Positions 1 through 7,933 of a stretch of 34,289 nt of DNA are shown one piece after another. Under the pieces are notes generated by a model, which saw only the letters and a program-made list of their open reading frames with translations, ran no database searches and was not told the DNA's origin. A program made the translations under genes and the position numbers. Position 1 is the first letter of the stretch, and every line of letters starts with the position of its first letter. Source of the stretch: Oscillospiraceae bacterium (GTDB taxonomy: Bacteria; Bacillota; Clostridia; Oscillospirales; Ruminococcaceae); contig JAFUOZ010000080.1 of NCBI GenBank assembly GCA_017481565.1, positions 1-34,289 on the forward strand. The letters are read 5' to 3'.

Positions 1-649
1 AAACTGGTATCGTACGCAGGCATATTACAATTCCGGTAGCTGGCGTGCAACCTGGAGTGGCGAGGGCGGCGGTGTGCTGCTCAATCAGGCACCTCATAAT
101 CTTGATCTGTGGCAGTGGATATTCGGTATGCCGAAAAAAGTACGTGCATTCTGTGATTTCGGAAAATATCACAATATTGATGTTGAAGATGATGTGACCA
201 TTTACGGTGAATATGATAACGGCGCTACAGCAGTATTTATTTCAACAACAGGCGACGCCTGCGGAACAAATCGTCTGGAGATCACAGGCGACAAGGGCAA
301 GATAGTTATTGAGCACGGAAAGCTTTGTCACTGGAAGCTGGCTGTTCCCGAGCGTGAATTCTGCTTTACCGCAACAGAGGGTTTTGTCACACCCGAAAAT
401 ACCTATGAGGAATTTACCGCTCCCGAGCCTGAGGGACACCCTGAGGTGCTTGAAGCCTTTGCACAGTCTATTCTGAACGGTACGGAAATGATCGCAAGAG
501 GAGAAGAAGGTCTTAATTCCCTTTCGATATCAAATGCGGCATATCTTTCTGCATGGACAGACGACTGGGCAGAGATACCCACAGATGAGGCTTTGTTTGA
601 AAAATATCTTGAAAAGCGCTGTGCAGATGAAAAATGTTCAAAAAAATAA
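1..649 (+). CDS. Gfo/Idh/MocA family oxidoreductase, C-terminal part (5' end outside window)
   Basis: The frame is open from base 2 to the TAA at 647-649 and gives about 215 residues; the N-terminal Rossmann domain lies outside the window. The visible part is the C-terminal substrate domain of the Gfo/Idh/MocA family of NAD(P)-dependent sugar and cyclitol dehydrogenases. Family-like motifs are SWRATWSGEGGGVLLNQ followed by PHNLDLWQW, whose His is at the usual catalytic position. The sheet domain follows, with a GDKGKIVIEHG turn. The GTG at base 74 sits inside the conserved motif, so it is not a real start. A hairpin (653-690) and uxuA follow on the same strand. By context the enzyme probably oxidises or reduces a uronic acid or related sugar feeding the mannonate pathway; the exact substrate cannot be read from sequence. 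Confidence 0.88.
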   Translation, partial: NWYRTQAYYNSGSWRATWSGEGGGVLLNQAPHNLDLWQWIFGMPKKVRAFCDFGKYHNIDVEDDVTIYGEYDNGATAVFISTTGDACGTNRLEITGDKGKIVIEHGKLCHWKLAVPEREFCFTATEGFVTPENTYEEFTAPEPEGHPEVLEAFAQSILNGTEMIARGEEGLNSLSISNAAYLSAWTDDWAEIPTDEALFEKYLEKRCADEKCSKK

Positions 650-652
650 AAA

Positions 653-690
653 CCGCTCACGTTGAAAGTATCGAAAAGCTGCGTGAGCGG
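653..690 (+). promoter_or_regulatory. Intercistronic hairpin between the dehydrogenase and uxuA
   Basis: A perfect 9-bp inverted repeat, CCGCTCACG (653-661) and CGTGAGCGG (682-690), encloses a 20-nt loop. No T run follows, so this is not a standard intrinsic terminator. It lies 4 nt after the upstream stop and about 30 nt before the uxuA ribosome binding site. It could be an mRNA-stabilising or processing hairpin that sets different expression of the two genes; that role is inference. Confidence 0.5.
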
Positions 691-735
691 TGGAAGGTAA
701 GATGGTAATATACTATCCGAAAGGGAGTGGATAAT

Positions 736-1836
736 ATGCCGATGAAAATGACATTCAGGTGGTACGGAGAAGGAAATGACCGTATCAGCCTATCGGATAT
801 AAAGCAGATACCGGGAGTTGACGGTATCGTATGGGCGCTTCACAATAAGCTGCCCGGTGAGATATGGGAGAAAGAGGAAATTGCAGAGGTCGTACATCAG
901 ATAGAAGGCTTCGGCTTCAATGCGGAGGTAGTGGAATCGGTCAATGTTCACGATGATATCAAAATAGGTCTCCCCTCCCGTGACAGATATATCGAAAATT
1001 ATAAAACCACTATACGAAATCTTTCAGAATTCGGCGTTAAGGTGATCTGCTATAATTTTATGCCGATATTCGACTGGACAAGAACAGATCTTTTTCACCC
1101 TGTAGGAGACGGCTCAACTGCTCTTTTCTATCAGAAAAATATGATACATGGCGACTATAATGCAATGGCGGAATATATTCTTGATCTTACCGAAAAATAC
1201 AATATGACCTTTCCCGGCTGGGAGCCTGAGCGTATGGCAGGACTTGACGGACTTTTCAAGGCATATGAGGGCGTTGACCACGAAAAGCTGTGGGAAAATC
1301 TTGAATATTTCCTGAAAGCGATAATGCCTGTCTGCCGTGAATGTGATGTGAAAATGGCAATTCACATGGACGATCCCCCGTGGGATATTTTCGGTCTGCC
1401 AAGACTGCTTGTAAACGAAGCGGCAATAGACCGTTTTCTGAAAACGGTGAATGATGAATATAACTGCCTGACACTCTGTTCGGGAAGCCTTAATGCAGAT
1501 CCACGGAATAATGTTGCAGAAATAGTAAGAAAGCACTGTGACAGAATCGCCTTTGCGCATATACGGAATGTAAAGCATTTTGAAAACGGTGATTTTTCAG
1601 AAGCAAGTCATCGTGACTGTGACGGAGATACAGGTATTATTGATATATTGAAGGCTTATCACGACTGCGGCTATGAGGGATATATCCGTCCCGATCACGG
1701 CAGACATCTGTGGGACGAAAAGCAGGGAAGAGTTCGTCCCGGCTACGGACTTTATGACCGTGCGCTCGGTATAATGTATATGCTTGGCGTATGGGATTAT
1801 CTTGAAAAATCTGATAAACAGGAGGAAATAAAATGA
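736..1836 (+). CDS. uxuA: Mannonate dehydratase
   Basis: The 366-residue protein matches UxuA, which dehydrates D-mannonate to 2-keto-3-deoxy-D-gluconate in glucuronate and galacturonate breakdown. It is a cytoplasmic TIM-barrel metalloenzyme. Visible family motifs are FRWYG near the N-terminus, AIHMDDPPWDIFGLPR (His about 210), LTLCSGSLN (Cys about 248), FAHIRNVK (His about 275) and IRPDHGRHLW (Asp about 320); these correspond to the known metal ligands. I start it at the ATG at 736, with AGGGAG at 722-727 placed well. The in-frame GTG at 727 lies inside that ribosome binding site and is less likely. The stop overlaps the start of the next gene (ATGA), so the two are translationally coupled. 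Confidence 0.96.
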   Translation: MPMKMTFRWYGEGNDRISLSDIKQIPGVDGIVWALHNKLPGEIWEKEEIAEVVHQIEGFGFNAEVVESVNVHDDIKIGLPSRDRYIENYKTTIRNLSEFGVKVICYNFMPIFDWTRTDLFHPVGDGSTALFYQKNMIHGDYNAMAEYILDLTEKYNMTFPGWEPERMAGLDGLFKAYEGVDHEKLWENLEYFLKAIMPVCRECDVKMAIHMDDPPWDIFGLPRLLVNEAAIDRFLKTVNDEYNCLTLCSGSLNADPRNNVAEIVRKHCDRIAFAHIRNVKHFENGDFSEASHRDCDGDTGIIDILKAYHDCGYEGYIRPDHGRHLWDEKQGRVRPGYGLYDRALGIMYMLGVWDYLEKSDKQEEIK

Positions 1837-2678
1837 TACAGCTTCCGATCAATATAGATTTCAGCGGCAAGGTGGTTGTTATAACAGGTGCAGGCGGTCT
1901 TATCTGCGGAGTAATGGCAAGAGCCTTTGCTCAGTCGGGAGCAAAGGTAGCGGCACTTGATATCAATGAAGCGGCAGTAAAAAGCCTTGCCGATGAGCTG
2001 ACCTCAGAGGGATTCTGCTGCAGGGGATATAAGGCTGATGTTCTTGACCCCGAAGTGCTTGAAAATGTGCATAAAGCAGTTCTTTCTGATCTTGGAGAAT
2101 GTGATATCCTTATAAACGGCGCAGGAGGAAATCACCCCCGTGCAACAACGGAAAATGAATATCAGCATGAAGCAAAGGAAAACAGCAGAACATTTTTTGA
2201 GCTTCAGCCTGACGGGATAGATTTTGTTTTCAGGCTTAATTTTCAGGGCGCACTGCTGCCAACGCAAGCCTTTGCAAAGGATATGGTAAACAGAAAATCA
2301 GGCTGTATACTAAATATATCCTCAATGAACGCATATACACCGCTTACAAAAATACCTGCATATTCTGCGGCAAAGGCAGGAATTTCAAACCTTACACAAT
2401 GGCTTGCGGTACATTTTGCAGGCACGGGAATACGCTGCAATGCGATAGCACCGGGCTTTCTTGTTTCCGCTCAGAATTACAGTCTGCTTTTCAACGAGGA
2501 CGGAACACCTACCGCAAGAAGCGCAAAGATACTGGGAGGAACGCCCATGAACAGATATGCAGAAGCCTCCGAGCTTATCGGCGGAGCAATGTTTCTCTGT
2601 GATGACCGCTCCGCATCGGCTGTAACAGGCGCTGTACTTCCCATTGACTGCGGATTTGCAGCCTATTCGGGAGTTTAA
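1833..2678 (+). CDS. uxuB: SDR-family D-mannonate oxidoreductase / fructuronate reductase
   Basis: This 281-residue short-chain dehydrogenase probably interconverts D-fructuronate and D-mannonate with NAD(P)H, the step before UxuA. The nucleotide loop is ITGAGGLICG (residues 17-26), NGAGG is at 95-99, the catalytic Ser is in ISSM (163-164), and the YSAAK motif gives Tyr177 and Lys181. The GGNHPRATT stretch after NGA resembles the SDR-type UxuB (YjmF) group of Firmicutes, not the long-chain UxuB of E. coli. GGAGG (1821-1825) precedes the ATG by 7 nt, and the gene overlaps uxuA by 4 bp. A palindromic repeat begins directly after its TAA stop. The fold is certain; the substrate rests on the family resemblance plus uxuA next door. 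Confidence 0.9.
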   Translation: MIQLPINIDFSGKVVVITGAGGLICGVMARAFAQSGAKVAALDINEAAVKSLADELTSEGFCCRGYKADVLDPEVLENVHKAVLSDLGECDILINGAGGNHPRATTENEYQHEAKENSRTFFELQPDGIDFVFRLNFQGALLPTQAFAKDMVNRKSGCILNISSMNAYTPLTKIPAYSAAKAGISNLTQWLAVHFAGTGIRCNAIAPGFLVSAQNYSLLFNEDGTPTARSAKILGGTPMNRYAEASELIGGAMFLCDDRSASAVTGAVLPIDCGFAAYSGV

Positions 2679-2718
2679 GGAACCGCTGATTAAAGTCGTA
2701 GGAATTAATCAGCGGTTC
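2679..2718. repeat. Palindromic MITE-like repeat, copy A1 (short form)
   Basis: A perfect 14-bp inverted repeat, GAACCGCTGATTAA (2680-2693) and TTAATCAGCGGTTC (2705-2718), surrounds an 11-nt loop. It is the shortest of five related elements in the window and lacks the long internal stem of the others. It starts at the base after the uxuB stop codon, and that TAA is part of the left TTAA flank. It is probably an internal deletion derivative; in RNA it would cap the end of the uxu transcript. Confidence 0.85.
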
Positions 2719-2719
2719 A

Positions 2720-2816
2720 CTAGGGAAGCGCTGATTAAAGCCGTAGGCATCGTTTCAGACCCACGAAAATGCGTGACTGAGTGGGTCGTGAAACGATTTA
2801 ATCAGCGGTTCCCTAG
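2720..2816. repeat. Palindromic MITE-like repeat, copy A2 (full form)
   Basis: This element is bounded by CTAG on both sides (2720-2723 and 2813-2816). The terminal arms GGAAGCGCTGATTAAA and TTTAATCAGCGGTTCC match with one mismatch. An inner stem pairs CGTTTC..ACCCAC with GTGGGT..GAAACG. It has no coding capacity. The layout (terminal inverted repeats, about 90 bp, TA at the insertion edges, dispersed copies) fits a MITE that could be moved by an IS630/Tc1-type transposase, which duplicates TA; no transposase is present in the window, so that link is inference. Confidence 0.87.
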
Positions 2817-3125
2817 TTTTGCACCATAATCACAAGAGAAAACCACGTATCACCGAGGTTTGCGCTTCATGGTGCAATGGTGCAAACTTTTTTCAACTCG
2901 TTTTTATAAAAATAGTTTTTTTTTTTTCGGAGTATATATCCAAGTACGATTTTAGTTGCACTTTTGCACCATAATTAAAGAAAAGCACGTATCACCGAGG
3001 TTTGAGAGAAAAAATATGGTGCAAACCCGGTGCAAACCTGGTGCAAACTCAGCCTGACTTTGCACCATTAAAGTGACATGATATACAAGAATACAAGGTG
3101 ATAATTGTAACATCTGTAAAATTCG
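2817..3125. repeat. Tandem 310-bp structured element, unit 1 (CCAT/ATGG type)
   Basis: This is the first of two adjacent similar units offset by about 310 bp. It contains three TTTGCACCAT arms (2818-2827, 2963-2972, 3059-3068) and five GGTGCA elements (starts 2871, 2879, 3018, 3029, 3040). The 19-mer CACGTATCACCGAGGTTTG occurs twice (2844-2862 and 2986-3004). Each 19-mer sits between a TTTGCACCAT arm and a matching ATGGTGCAAA arm (2877-2886 and 3016-3025), so it would be in the loop of a hairpin. The last three GGTGCAAAC copies have an exact 11-bp period. A run of 12 T lies at 2916-2927. Both strands are full of stops and no gene is recognisable. I do not recognise the element. Confidence 0.85.
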
Positions 3126-3433
3126 GTTTTGCACCCCGACTGCATGAGAAAACCACGTATCACCGAGGTTTGCGGCTGTGGGGGTGCAGGGTGCAAGCAT
3201 TTTTCAACTCAGTTTTATAAAAATAGTTTTTTTTTTTCGGAGTATATAACCAAGTACGATTTTAGTTGCACCCTTGCACCCCAATTTTTAAAAAGCACGT
3301 ATCACCGAGGTTTGAGGGGTATAAACGGGGTGCAAAACGGGGTGCAAACGGGGTGCAAACTCGGCAAAGTCTGCACCCCAAGTTCGTTATAATATATAAG
3401 AATATCGGTTGATAATTGTAACATCTGTATAAA
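3126..3433. repeat. Tandem 310-bp structured element, unit 2 (CCCC/GGGG type)
   Basis: This is the second unit, with the same order of parts. Arms end in TGCACCCC (3130-3137, 3275-3282, 3372-3379). GGTGCA elements start at 3183, 3190, 3329, 3341 and 3352. The 19-mer CACGTATCACCGAGGTTTG is at 3154-3172 and 3296-3314. There is an 11-T run at 3227-3237, and the end resembles unit 1 (GATAATTGTAACATCTGTA). Every arm that reads CCAT or ATGG in unit 1 reads CCC(C) or GGG(G) here, so base pairing is kept within the unit although the sequence has changed. The apparent short reading frames across both units are not conserved between them. Confidence 0.85.
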
Positions 3434-3528
3434 AACGTTTTTTCGGGGACTGAAAAACGAAAAAAATTGCCGTATAAATCCTATGTATGAACGCTCAGGA
3501 CAACACTGCTTTTGTTACCGTTTTATGG

Positions 3529-3557
3529 TTGATTTGAAAAAAAATATATGCTATAAT
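3529..3557 (+). promoter_or_regulatory. Sigma-A promoter for the Ig-like lipoprotein gene
   Basis: TTGATT (3529-3534) and TATAAT (3552-3557) are separated by exactly 17 bp, with a TG one base before the -10 (extended -10). Transcription would start near 3564, giving a leader of about 10 nt before the ATG at 3574. Confidence 0.7.
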
Positions 3558-3573
3558 AAACAAGGGTGATATT

Positions 3574-4398
3574 ATGAAAAAGCATTTACTGTTCTTATCC
3601 GTTCCAATACTAACCGCCCTGACTGTAACAGCATGCGGTACGGAAAGCAATACACTGTGGGAAAACGCCTCTCCCGAAACAAGCGCACTTACCTTTTATA
3701 TATACGACGGAAAAAGCTCCCGACAGCTTATGATGTTTGACAATACGGAAAGCAATAAGCTGCTTTCCGAGCTTTCATCGGAAAATGTAAAGTCCGTTGA
3801 GGATATCCCCGATGATGAAATAACTCTCCCTGTCTACGGCATAGATATTTCCGATAAAAACGGCTGTCCCCTGTCTGCCCTGTGGACAAACGGCTATCTT
3901 ATAATGCAGAACGGAAATATATATAAATACGATCATGACCTTTCTCATATAGAGGATAAATACACATGGGAAAGTACAAATGAATATGAAAATAAAATAT
4001 ATCTCCCCTGTGCCGATATTCTTGCAAGGGGCGATAAAGGCTGGCTCAGCGATTATCTTAACCGTTCGGAGAATACTGCCGCTCAGGACGGGTTATCCTA
4101 CGAAATAACAGGCTTTGAAAACAATACCCTGAAAACAAGGCTTACCAACAATAACGATACACCGTTTATTTACGGCGAGCATTATTCCCTGCAGGTACAG
4201 CTTGAGGGAATATGGTATGATGTTCCCGCCCGTTCCGATAATAATTATTGCTTTATTGATATTGCCTATGAGCTTTCGGGCAATTCCTCGGCGGAGCTTA
4301 CTCACTCCCTTGAACCGTTCGGACAGCTTCCCCACGGACGATACCGTATATGCAAGGAAACGCTTTCAGCCGAATTTAATGTACCCTATACCGAATAA
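3574..4398 (+). CDS. Lipoprotein with C-terminal bacterial Ig-like (Big_14-type) domain
   Basis: The 274-residue protein begins with a lipoprotein signal ending in TVTAC, so Cys21 should be lipidated and the protein anchored outside the membrane. Residues about 170-272 resemble the Ig-like domain family often found in Firmicutes lipoproteins: TRLTNNNDTPFIYGEHYSLQ, then a GIWYDVP strand, then LPHGRYRICKE near the end. The middle region (about 30-165) is not recognised. AAGGGTGAT precedes the ATG. The aminopeptidase P gene follows after 14 bp, so they probably share the promoter at 3529-3557. Function is unknown; a surface binding or sensing role is only a guess. Confidence 0.85.
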   Translation: MKKHLLFLSVPILTALTVTACGTESNTLWENASPETSALTFYIYDGKSSRQLMMFDNTESNKLLSELSSENVKSVEDIPDDEITLPVYGIDISDKNGCPLSALWTNGYLIMQNGNIYKYDHDLSHIEDKYTWESTNEYENKIYLPCADILARGDKGWLSDYLNRSENTAAQDGLSYEITGFENNTLKTRLTNNNDTPFIYGEHYSLQVQLEGIWYDVPARSDNNYCFIDIAYELSGNSSAELTHSLEPFGQLPHGRYRICKETLSAEFNVPYTE

Positions 4399-4412
4399 CA
4401 GGAGAGCATAAA

Positions 4413-6164
4413 ATGAACAAGACTATTACGGAAAGACTTTCCGCACTTCGTAAAAAAATGGCGGAAAACTCAATAGATATGTACTATATCCCCACCGATG
4501 ATTTTCACGGCTCGGAATATGTAAGCGGCTATTTCAAATGCCGTGAATATATCAGCGGCTTTGACGGTTCTGCAGGAACAGCCGTCATAACACAGACCCA
4601 TGCAGGACTATGGACTGACGGACGCTATTTTATACAGGCTGAAAAACAGCTTTCGGGCACAGGCTTCACACTCTATAAAAGCGGAAACGAGGGCGTACCC
4701 ACTGCAGCAGAATATATCAATAAAAATATCGGAAACGGCACTCTCGGCTTTGACGGACGAGTAGTATCCACAGGCTTTGCCAAAAGGATACCCCATGTTA
4801 AAATACGTCCCGATGTTGACCTTGTAGGCGAGATATGGGAAAACCGCCCCTCTCTGCCCTGTACGGCGGTATATGAGCTTGATATCAGCTTCTGCGGAAA
4901 AAGCCGACAGGATAAAATCTCGGAAATACGCTCCCTTATGACAGAAAATAAGGCGGATATCTGCCTGATCACCGCTCTTGATGATATATGCTGGCTTCTG
5001 AATATGAGAGGACAGGATATCGACTATAATCCCGTTGTTTTATGCTATCTTGCACTTACACAAAATGAAGTGCATCTGTTTACAGATCATACAGATATTG
5101 ATTTTCTCAATGATGTGACCATACACCCCTACAATGATTTTTACAGCTATATTTCAGAAATTTCTCCCGAAAAAAGCATTTATGCCGATATCAGCGGAAT
5201 AAATCTTTCGGCATATTCAGCTATACCGAAGGACTGTAAAATAATCAACGGAAAAGACCTTACAAAGCTTCCCAAGGCGATAAAAAATCCCGTTGAGACG
5301 GAAAATATGAGAAAAGCTCATATAAAGGACGGTGTTGCAGTAACAAAATTCATCTGTGAGATAAAGAATAACCCCGAAAAATATACCGAGCTTTCCGCCG
5401 CCAAGCTTATAATTTCATTGAGAAAGCAGCAGGAAAACTATATGGGGGAAAGCTTTGAGCCTATCACCGCATACGGCAGTCACGGAGCGATAGTTCATTA
5501 CAGTGCCTCTCCCGAAACTGATACCCCCCTGAAAGCAGAGGGATTTTTCCTGTGCGATACGGGAGGACACTATCTTGAAGGCACTACCGATATAACCAGG
5601 ACTATATGCTTAGGTGCACCCACCCTCGATATGAAGCTTTACTACACCTCTGTTCTGAAAGGACATCTTGCCCTTGCCTCAGCGGTATTTCCCTACGGCT
5701 GCAAGGGAGTAAATCTTGATATTCTGGCAAGAAAGCCCCTCTGGGATATGAATATGAACTACAACCACGGAACAGGTCACGGAGTAGGCTATCTGCTCAA
5801 TGTTCACGAGGGACCCAACGCAATACGCATGAGAACCACCCCAAACGACTGTGTTCTTGAAGAGGGCATGATAACCTCAAATGAACCGGGACTTTATCTT
5901 GAAAACCGCTACGGCATACGGATAGAAAATCTTATCCTCTGCCGTAAGCATACAAAAAATGATTTCGGACAGTTCATGAGATTTGATACCCTGACCGTTG
6001 TTCCCTACGACCCCGATGCAGTTGACCCCGAGTTTATGTCGGAAGAGGAGCTTTCACTTTACAACATCTATCAGGCGCACGTATATCACACCCTTTCTCC
6101 CTATCTTACAGAGAAAGAGCGTGAATGGCTGAAAAACGAAACACGTTATCTTTTCCGTAAATAA
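4413..6164 (+). CDS. M24-family Xaa-Pro aminopeptidase (aminopeptidase P)
   Basis: The 583-residue protein has the three-part layout of the long aminopeptidase P group. Two creatinase-type N-terminal domains (about 1-150 and 155-290) precede the pita-bread catalytic domain (about 300-520), and a short M24_C tail follows (about 525-583). The two-metal ligands are visible: Asp382, Asp393 (TTDITRT), His456 in HGTGHGVG, Glu491 in SNEPGLY and Glu505 in IRIENL. His465 in NVHEGP also fits. It removes N-terminal residues that precede proline, in the cytoplasm. GGAGAG upstream of the ATG is a good ribosome binding site. It ends at a strong terminator shared with the convergent kinase gene. Confidence 0.95.
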   Translation: MNKTITERLSALRKKMAENSIDMYYIPTDDFHGSEYVSGYFKCREYISGFDGSAGTAVITQTHAGLWTDGRYFIQAEKQLSGTGFTLYKSGNEGVPTAAEYINKNIGNGTLGFDGRVVSTGFAKRIPHVKIRPDVDLVGEIWENRPSLPCTAVYELDISFCGKSRQDKISEIRSLMTENKADICLITALDDICWLLNMRGQDIDYNPVVLCYLALTQNEVHLFTDHTDIDFLNDVTIHPYNDFYSYISEISPEKSIYADISGINLSAYSAIPKDCKIINGKDLTKLPKAIKNPVETENMRKAHIKDGVAVTKFICEIKNNPEKYTELSAAKLIISLRKQQENYMGESFEPITAYGSHGAIVHYSASPETDTPLKAEGFFLCDTGGHYLEGTTDITRTICLGAPTLDMKLYYTSVLKGHLALASAVFPYGCKGVNLDILARKPLWDMNMNYNHGTGHGVGYLLNVHEGPNAIRMRTTPNDCVLEEGMITSNEPGLYLENRYGIRIENLILCRKHTKNDFGQFMRFDTLTVVPYDPDAVDPEFMSEEELSLYNIYQAHVYHTLSPYLTEKEREWLKNETRYLFRK

Positions 6165-6165
6165 A

Positions 6166-6209
6166 AAAACAGGTATTATCCGCCTACAAGCACGGATAAT
6201 ACCTGTTTT
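6166..6209. terminator. Bidirectional intrinsic terminator between convergent genes
   Basis: A 17-bp perfect inverted repeat runs from 6166-6182 to 6193-6209, with AAAACAGGTATTATCCG as the left arm. A runs on the left and T-rich sequence on the right let it act on both strands. It lies between the stops of the aminopeptidase gene and the PhoR-type kinase gene. Confidence 0.9.
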
Positions 6210-7919
6210 CTATTTTATCTGACTGTTCACGGGAAAAGATACGGTAACGCATGTGCCCTCGCCAAGCCTGCTTTCAAGCTTGACATTTCCCCTGTGATAT
6301 GCGGTGATATGCTTTACGATAGAAAGTCCCAGTCCCGTGCCGCCTGTCTGCCTTGAATGACTTTTATCCACACGGTAAAAGCGTTCAAATATCCTTGCCT
6401 GACTTTCCTCGGGAATACCTATTCCGTTATCCTTTACGGTTATCACCGTTCCCCCGTTGTCCTGTGAAATATCTATATTCACATATCCGCCAGGGTTATT
6501 GTACTTAATGGCATTATCCGCAAGATTAAGCATAAGCTCGGTCATATAGCTCCTGTTTATCATCATAAATGCAGGCTTTCCCGTGACCGTAAGCTGTATT
6601 TTCAGCTGCTCCGCCTTGTGCATCAGTATATCGGCTGTATCCTCCGCTATCTGCATAAGGTCTGCCCTTTCAAGCTGTACAGCAGTCTGCTCCTCGATCT
6701 CCGAAAGCCTTATTATATCATTGATAAGCTGCAGAAGCCGCTCACTTTCGCTGTATATCCTGCTGCCGTAGCGGCGTACATCGTCCTCATCGGTATACAT
6801 ACCGTTCCCAAGCATCTCACCGAAGCCCTTTATCGTAGTAAGGGGAGTTTTCAGCTCATGAGATACATTTGCGGAAAAATCACGGCGTATCTCCTCAGTA
6901 CGTCTTATCTCGGTTTCATCTACCAGCATTATCACCGTGCCGCACTTTCTCTGACTGTCCGTTTCCGCACGGCTGACGAATACCCTCAAATAAAGCTCAC
7001 CTATATTTATACTGCTTGAAACGCTTGACATTTCCTCCGATTTATTCAGCAGTCTTATAAGCTCCTCGCTTTTTGTAAGCTCGGTAATATTTCGTTTTTC
7101 TCTGCTGTCGTCGGGAAAATCGGGATTGAGCATATTTACCGCACTTTTATTTACCGAAAGAATATTCCTTTCCTTGTCGATAAGAACCATTCCCTCTACC
7201 ATGTTTGCGGTAATAAGCTTTATCCTGTCCTTTTCGTTTTTCAGCTGACCGATGTATTTTTCAAGCCTTTTTGACATTTCCTCGGCAGCGTCTGTAAGTG
7301 GGGCAAGCTCCTCATAATCGGAATAAAGACCGATAACGTCCTTTATCTTGCCGCCCTTTTTCTTGACAACATCAAGCTTCTGCACAAGAGCGTTTATAGG
7401 CCCCATTATCTGAGCCGAAAGCCGCCTTGAAGCAATTACCGCCGATATCACCCCAAACAAAGCGGATACCCCGAAGGCAGGGAGCAGACTTACATATACG
7501 GCATAAACGCTGTCCTTTTCCCGTGAAAAGCGTATGACCGTGTCATCACAGAGAACAGCGAAATAAAAGATATCCCTTTCCCCTCCCTCATATTCCCTTT
7601 CGCCCTCTCCCGTTTCAAAAGCGTCCGAAACCTCAGGAAAATCAGCATTTTCGGAATATGTTCTGTCGCTGTTATATATAACGGTACCGTCACGGGAAAA
7701 TGCGGTAACTCCGATCTCAAAGGCATATACATCGTTCAGCCTTCGTGACATTTCTTCGGGAGAAAGCTCCGAACCGATGATAAGCCGTCCCACATTGCGC
7801 AGCTCCTGCTTTTCACGGTCTGTATAAAAGCTGCGGCAAAGCATTGTAAGAATAAGTCCGAATATAAATATGGCTGTTATCACCACAGCGCATATTATAC
7901 GGTATATTTTCTTTTCCAT
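6210..7919 (-). CDS. phoR: PhoR-type sensor histidine kinase
   Basis: The 569-residue membrane kinase has a transmembrane helix at about 7-28, an extracytoplasmic sensor region to about 140, a second helix at about 142-163, a HAMP-like linker (about 165-220) and a PAS-like region (about 230-340). The HisKA motif SANVSHELKTPL contains His354. ATP-binding boxes are DNAIKY (468-473), DNGIGI (497-502) and GGTGLGLSI (526-534). It should autophosphorylate and pass phosphate to the regulator 14 bp upstream. The phosphate role comes from the NptA/PhoU-type transporter next door and the PhoR-like layout; other envelope signals remain possible. Confidence 0.88.
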   Translation of the reverse strand: MEKKIYRIICAVVITAIFIFGLILTMLCRSFYTDREKQELRNVGRLIIGSELSPEEMSRRLNDVYAFEIGVTAFSRDGTVIYNSDRTYSENADFPEVSDAFETGEGEREYEGGERDIFYFAVLCDDTVIRFSREKDSVYAVYVSLLPAFGVSALFGVISAVIASRRLSAQIMGPINALVQKLDVVKKKGGKIKDVIGLYSDYEELAPLTDAAEEMSKRLEKYIGQLKNEKDRIKLITANMVEGMVLIDKERNILSVNKSAVNMLNPDFPDDSREKRNITELTKSEELIRLLNKSEEMSSVSSSINIGELYLRVFVSRAETDSQRKCGTVIMLVDETEIRRTEEIRRDFSANVSHELKTPLTTIKGFGEMLGNGMYTDEDDVRRYGSRIYSESERLLQLINDIIRLSEIEEQTAVQLERADLMQIAEDTADILMHKAEQLKIQLTVTGKPAFMMINRSYMTELMLNLADNAIKYNNPGGYVNIDISQDNGGTVITVKDNGIGIPEESQARIFERFYRVDKSHSRQTGGTGLGLSIVKHITAYHRGNVKLESRLGEGTCVTVSFPVNSQIK

Positions 7920-7933
7920 CTGTCAAAAACCTT

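Noticed and set aside
653..690. Intrinsic terminator between the dehydrogenase and uxuA
   Set aside because: The stem is good but no T run follows and the operon clearly continues; listed as an intercistronic hairpin.
3016..3360. CRISPR array from repeated GGTGCAAAC
   Set aside because: Repeats are 9 bp with 2-3 bp between them, no spacers of 25-40 bp and no cas genes.
2952..3392. Short frames on both strands in the tandem 310-bp units, with CKPGAN or GVQTGCK-like text
   Set aside because: The frames shift relative to each other between the two units, and stops interrupt them; DNA arms are conserved, not protein. Descent from an old coding region cannot be ruled out.
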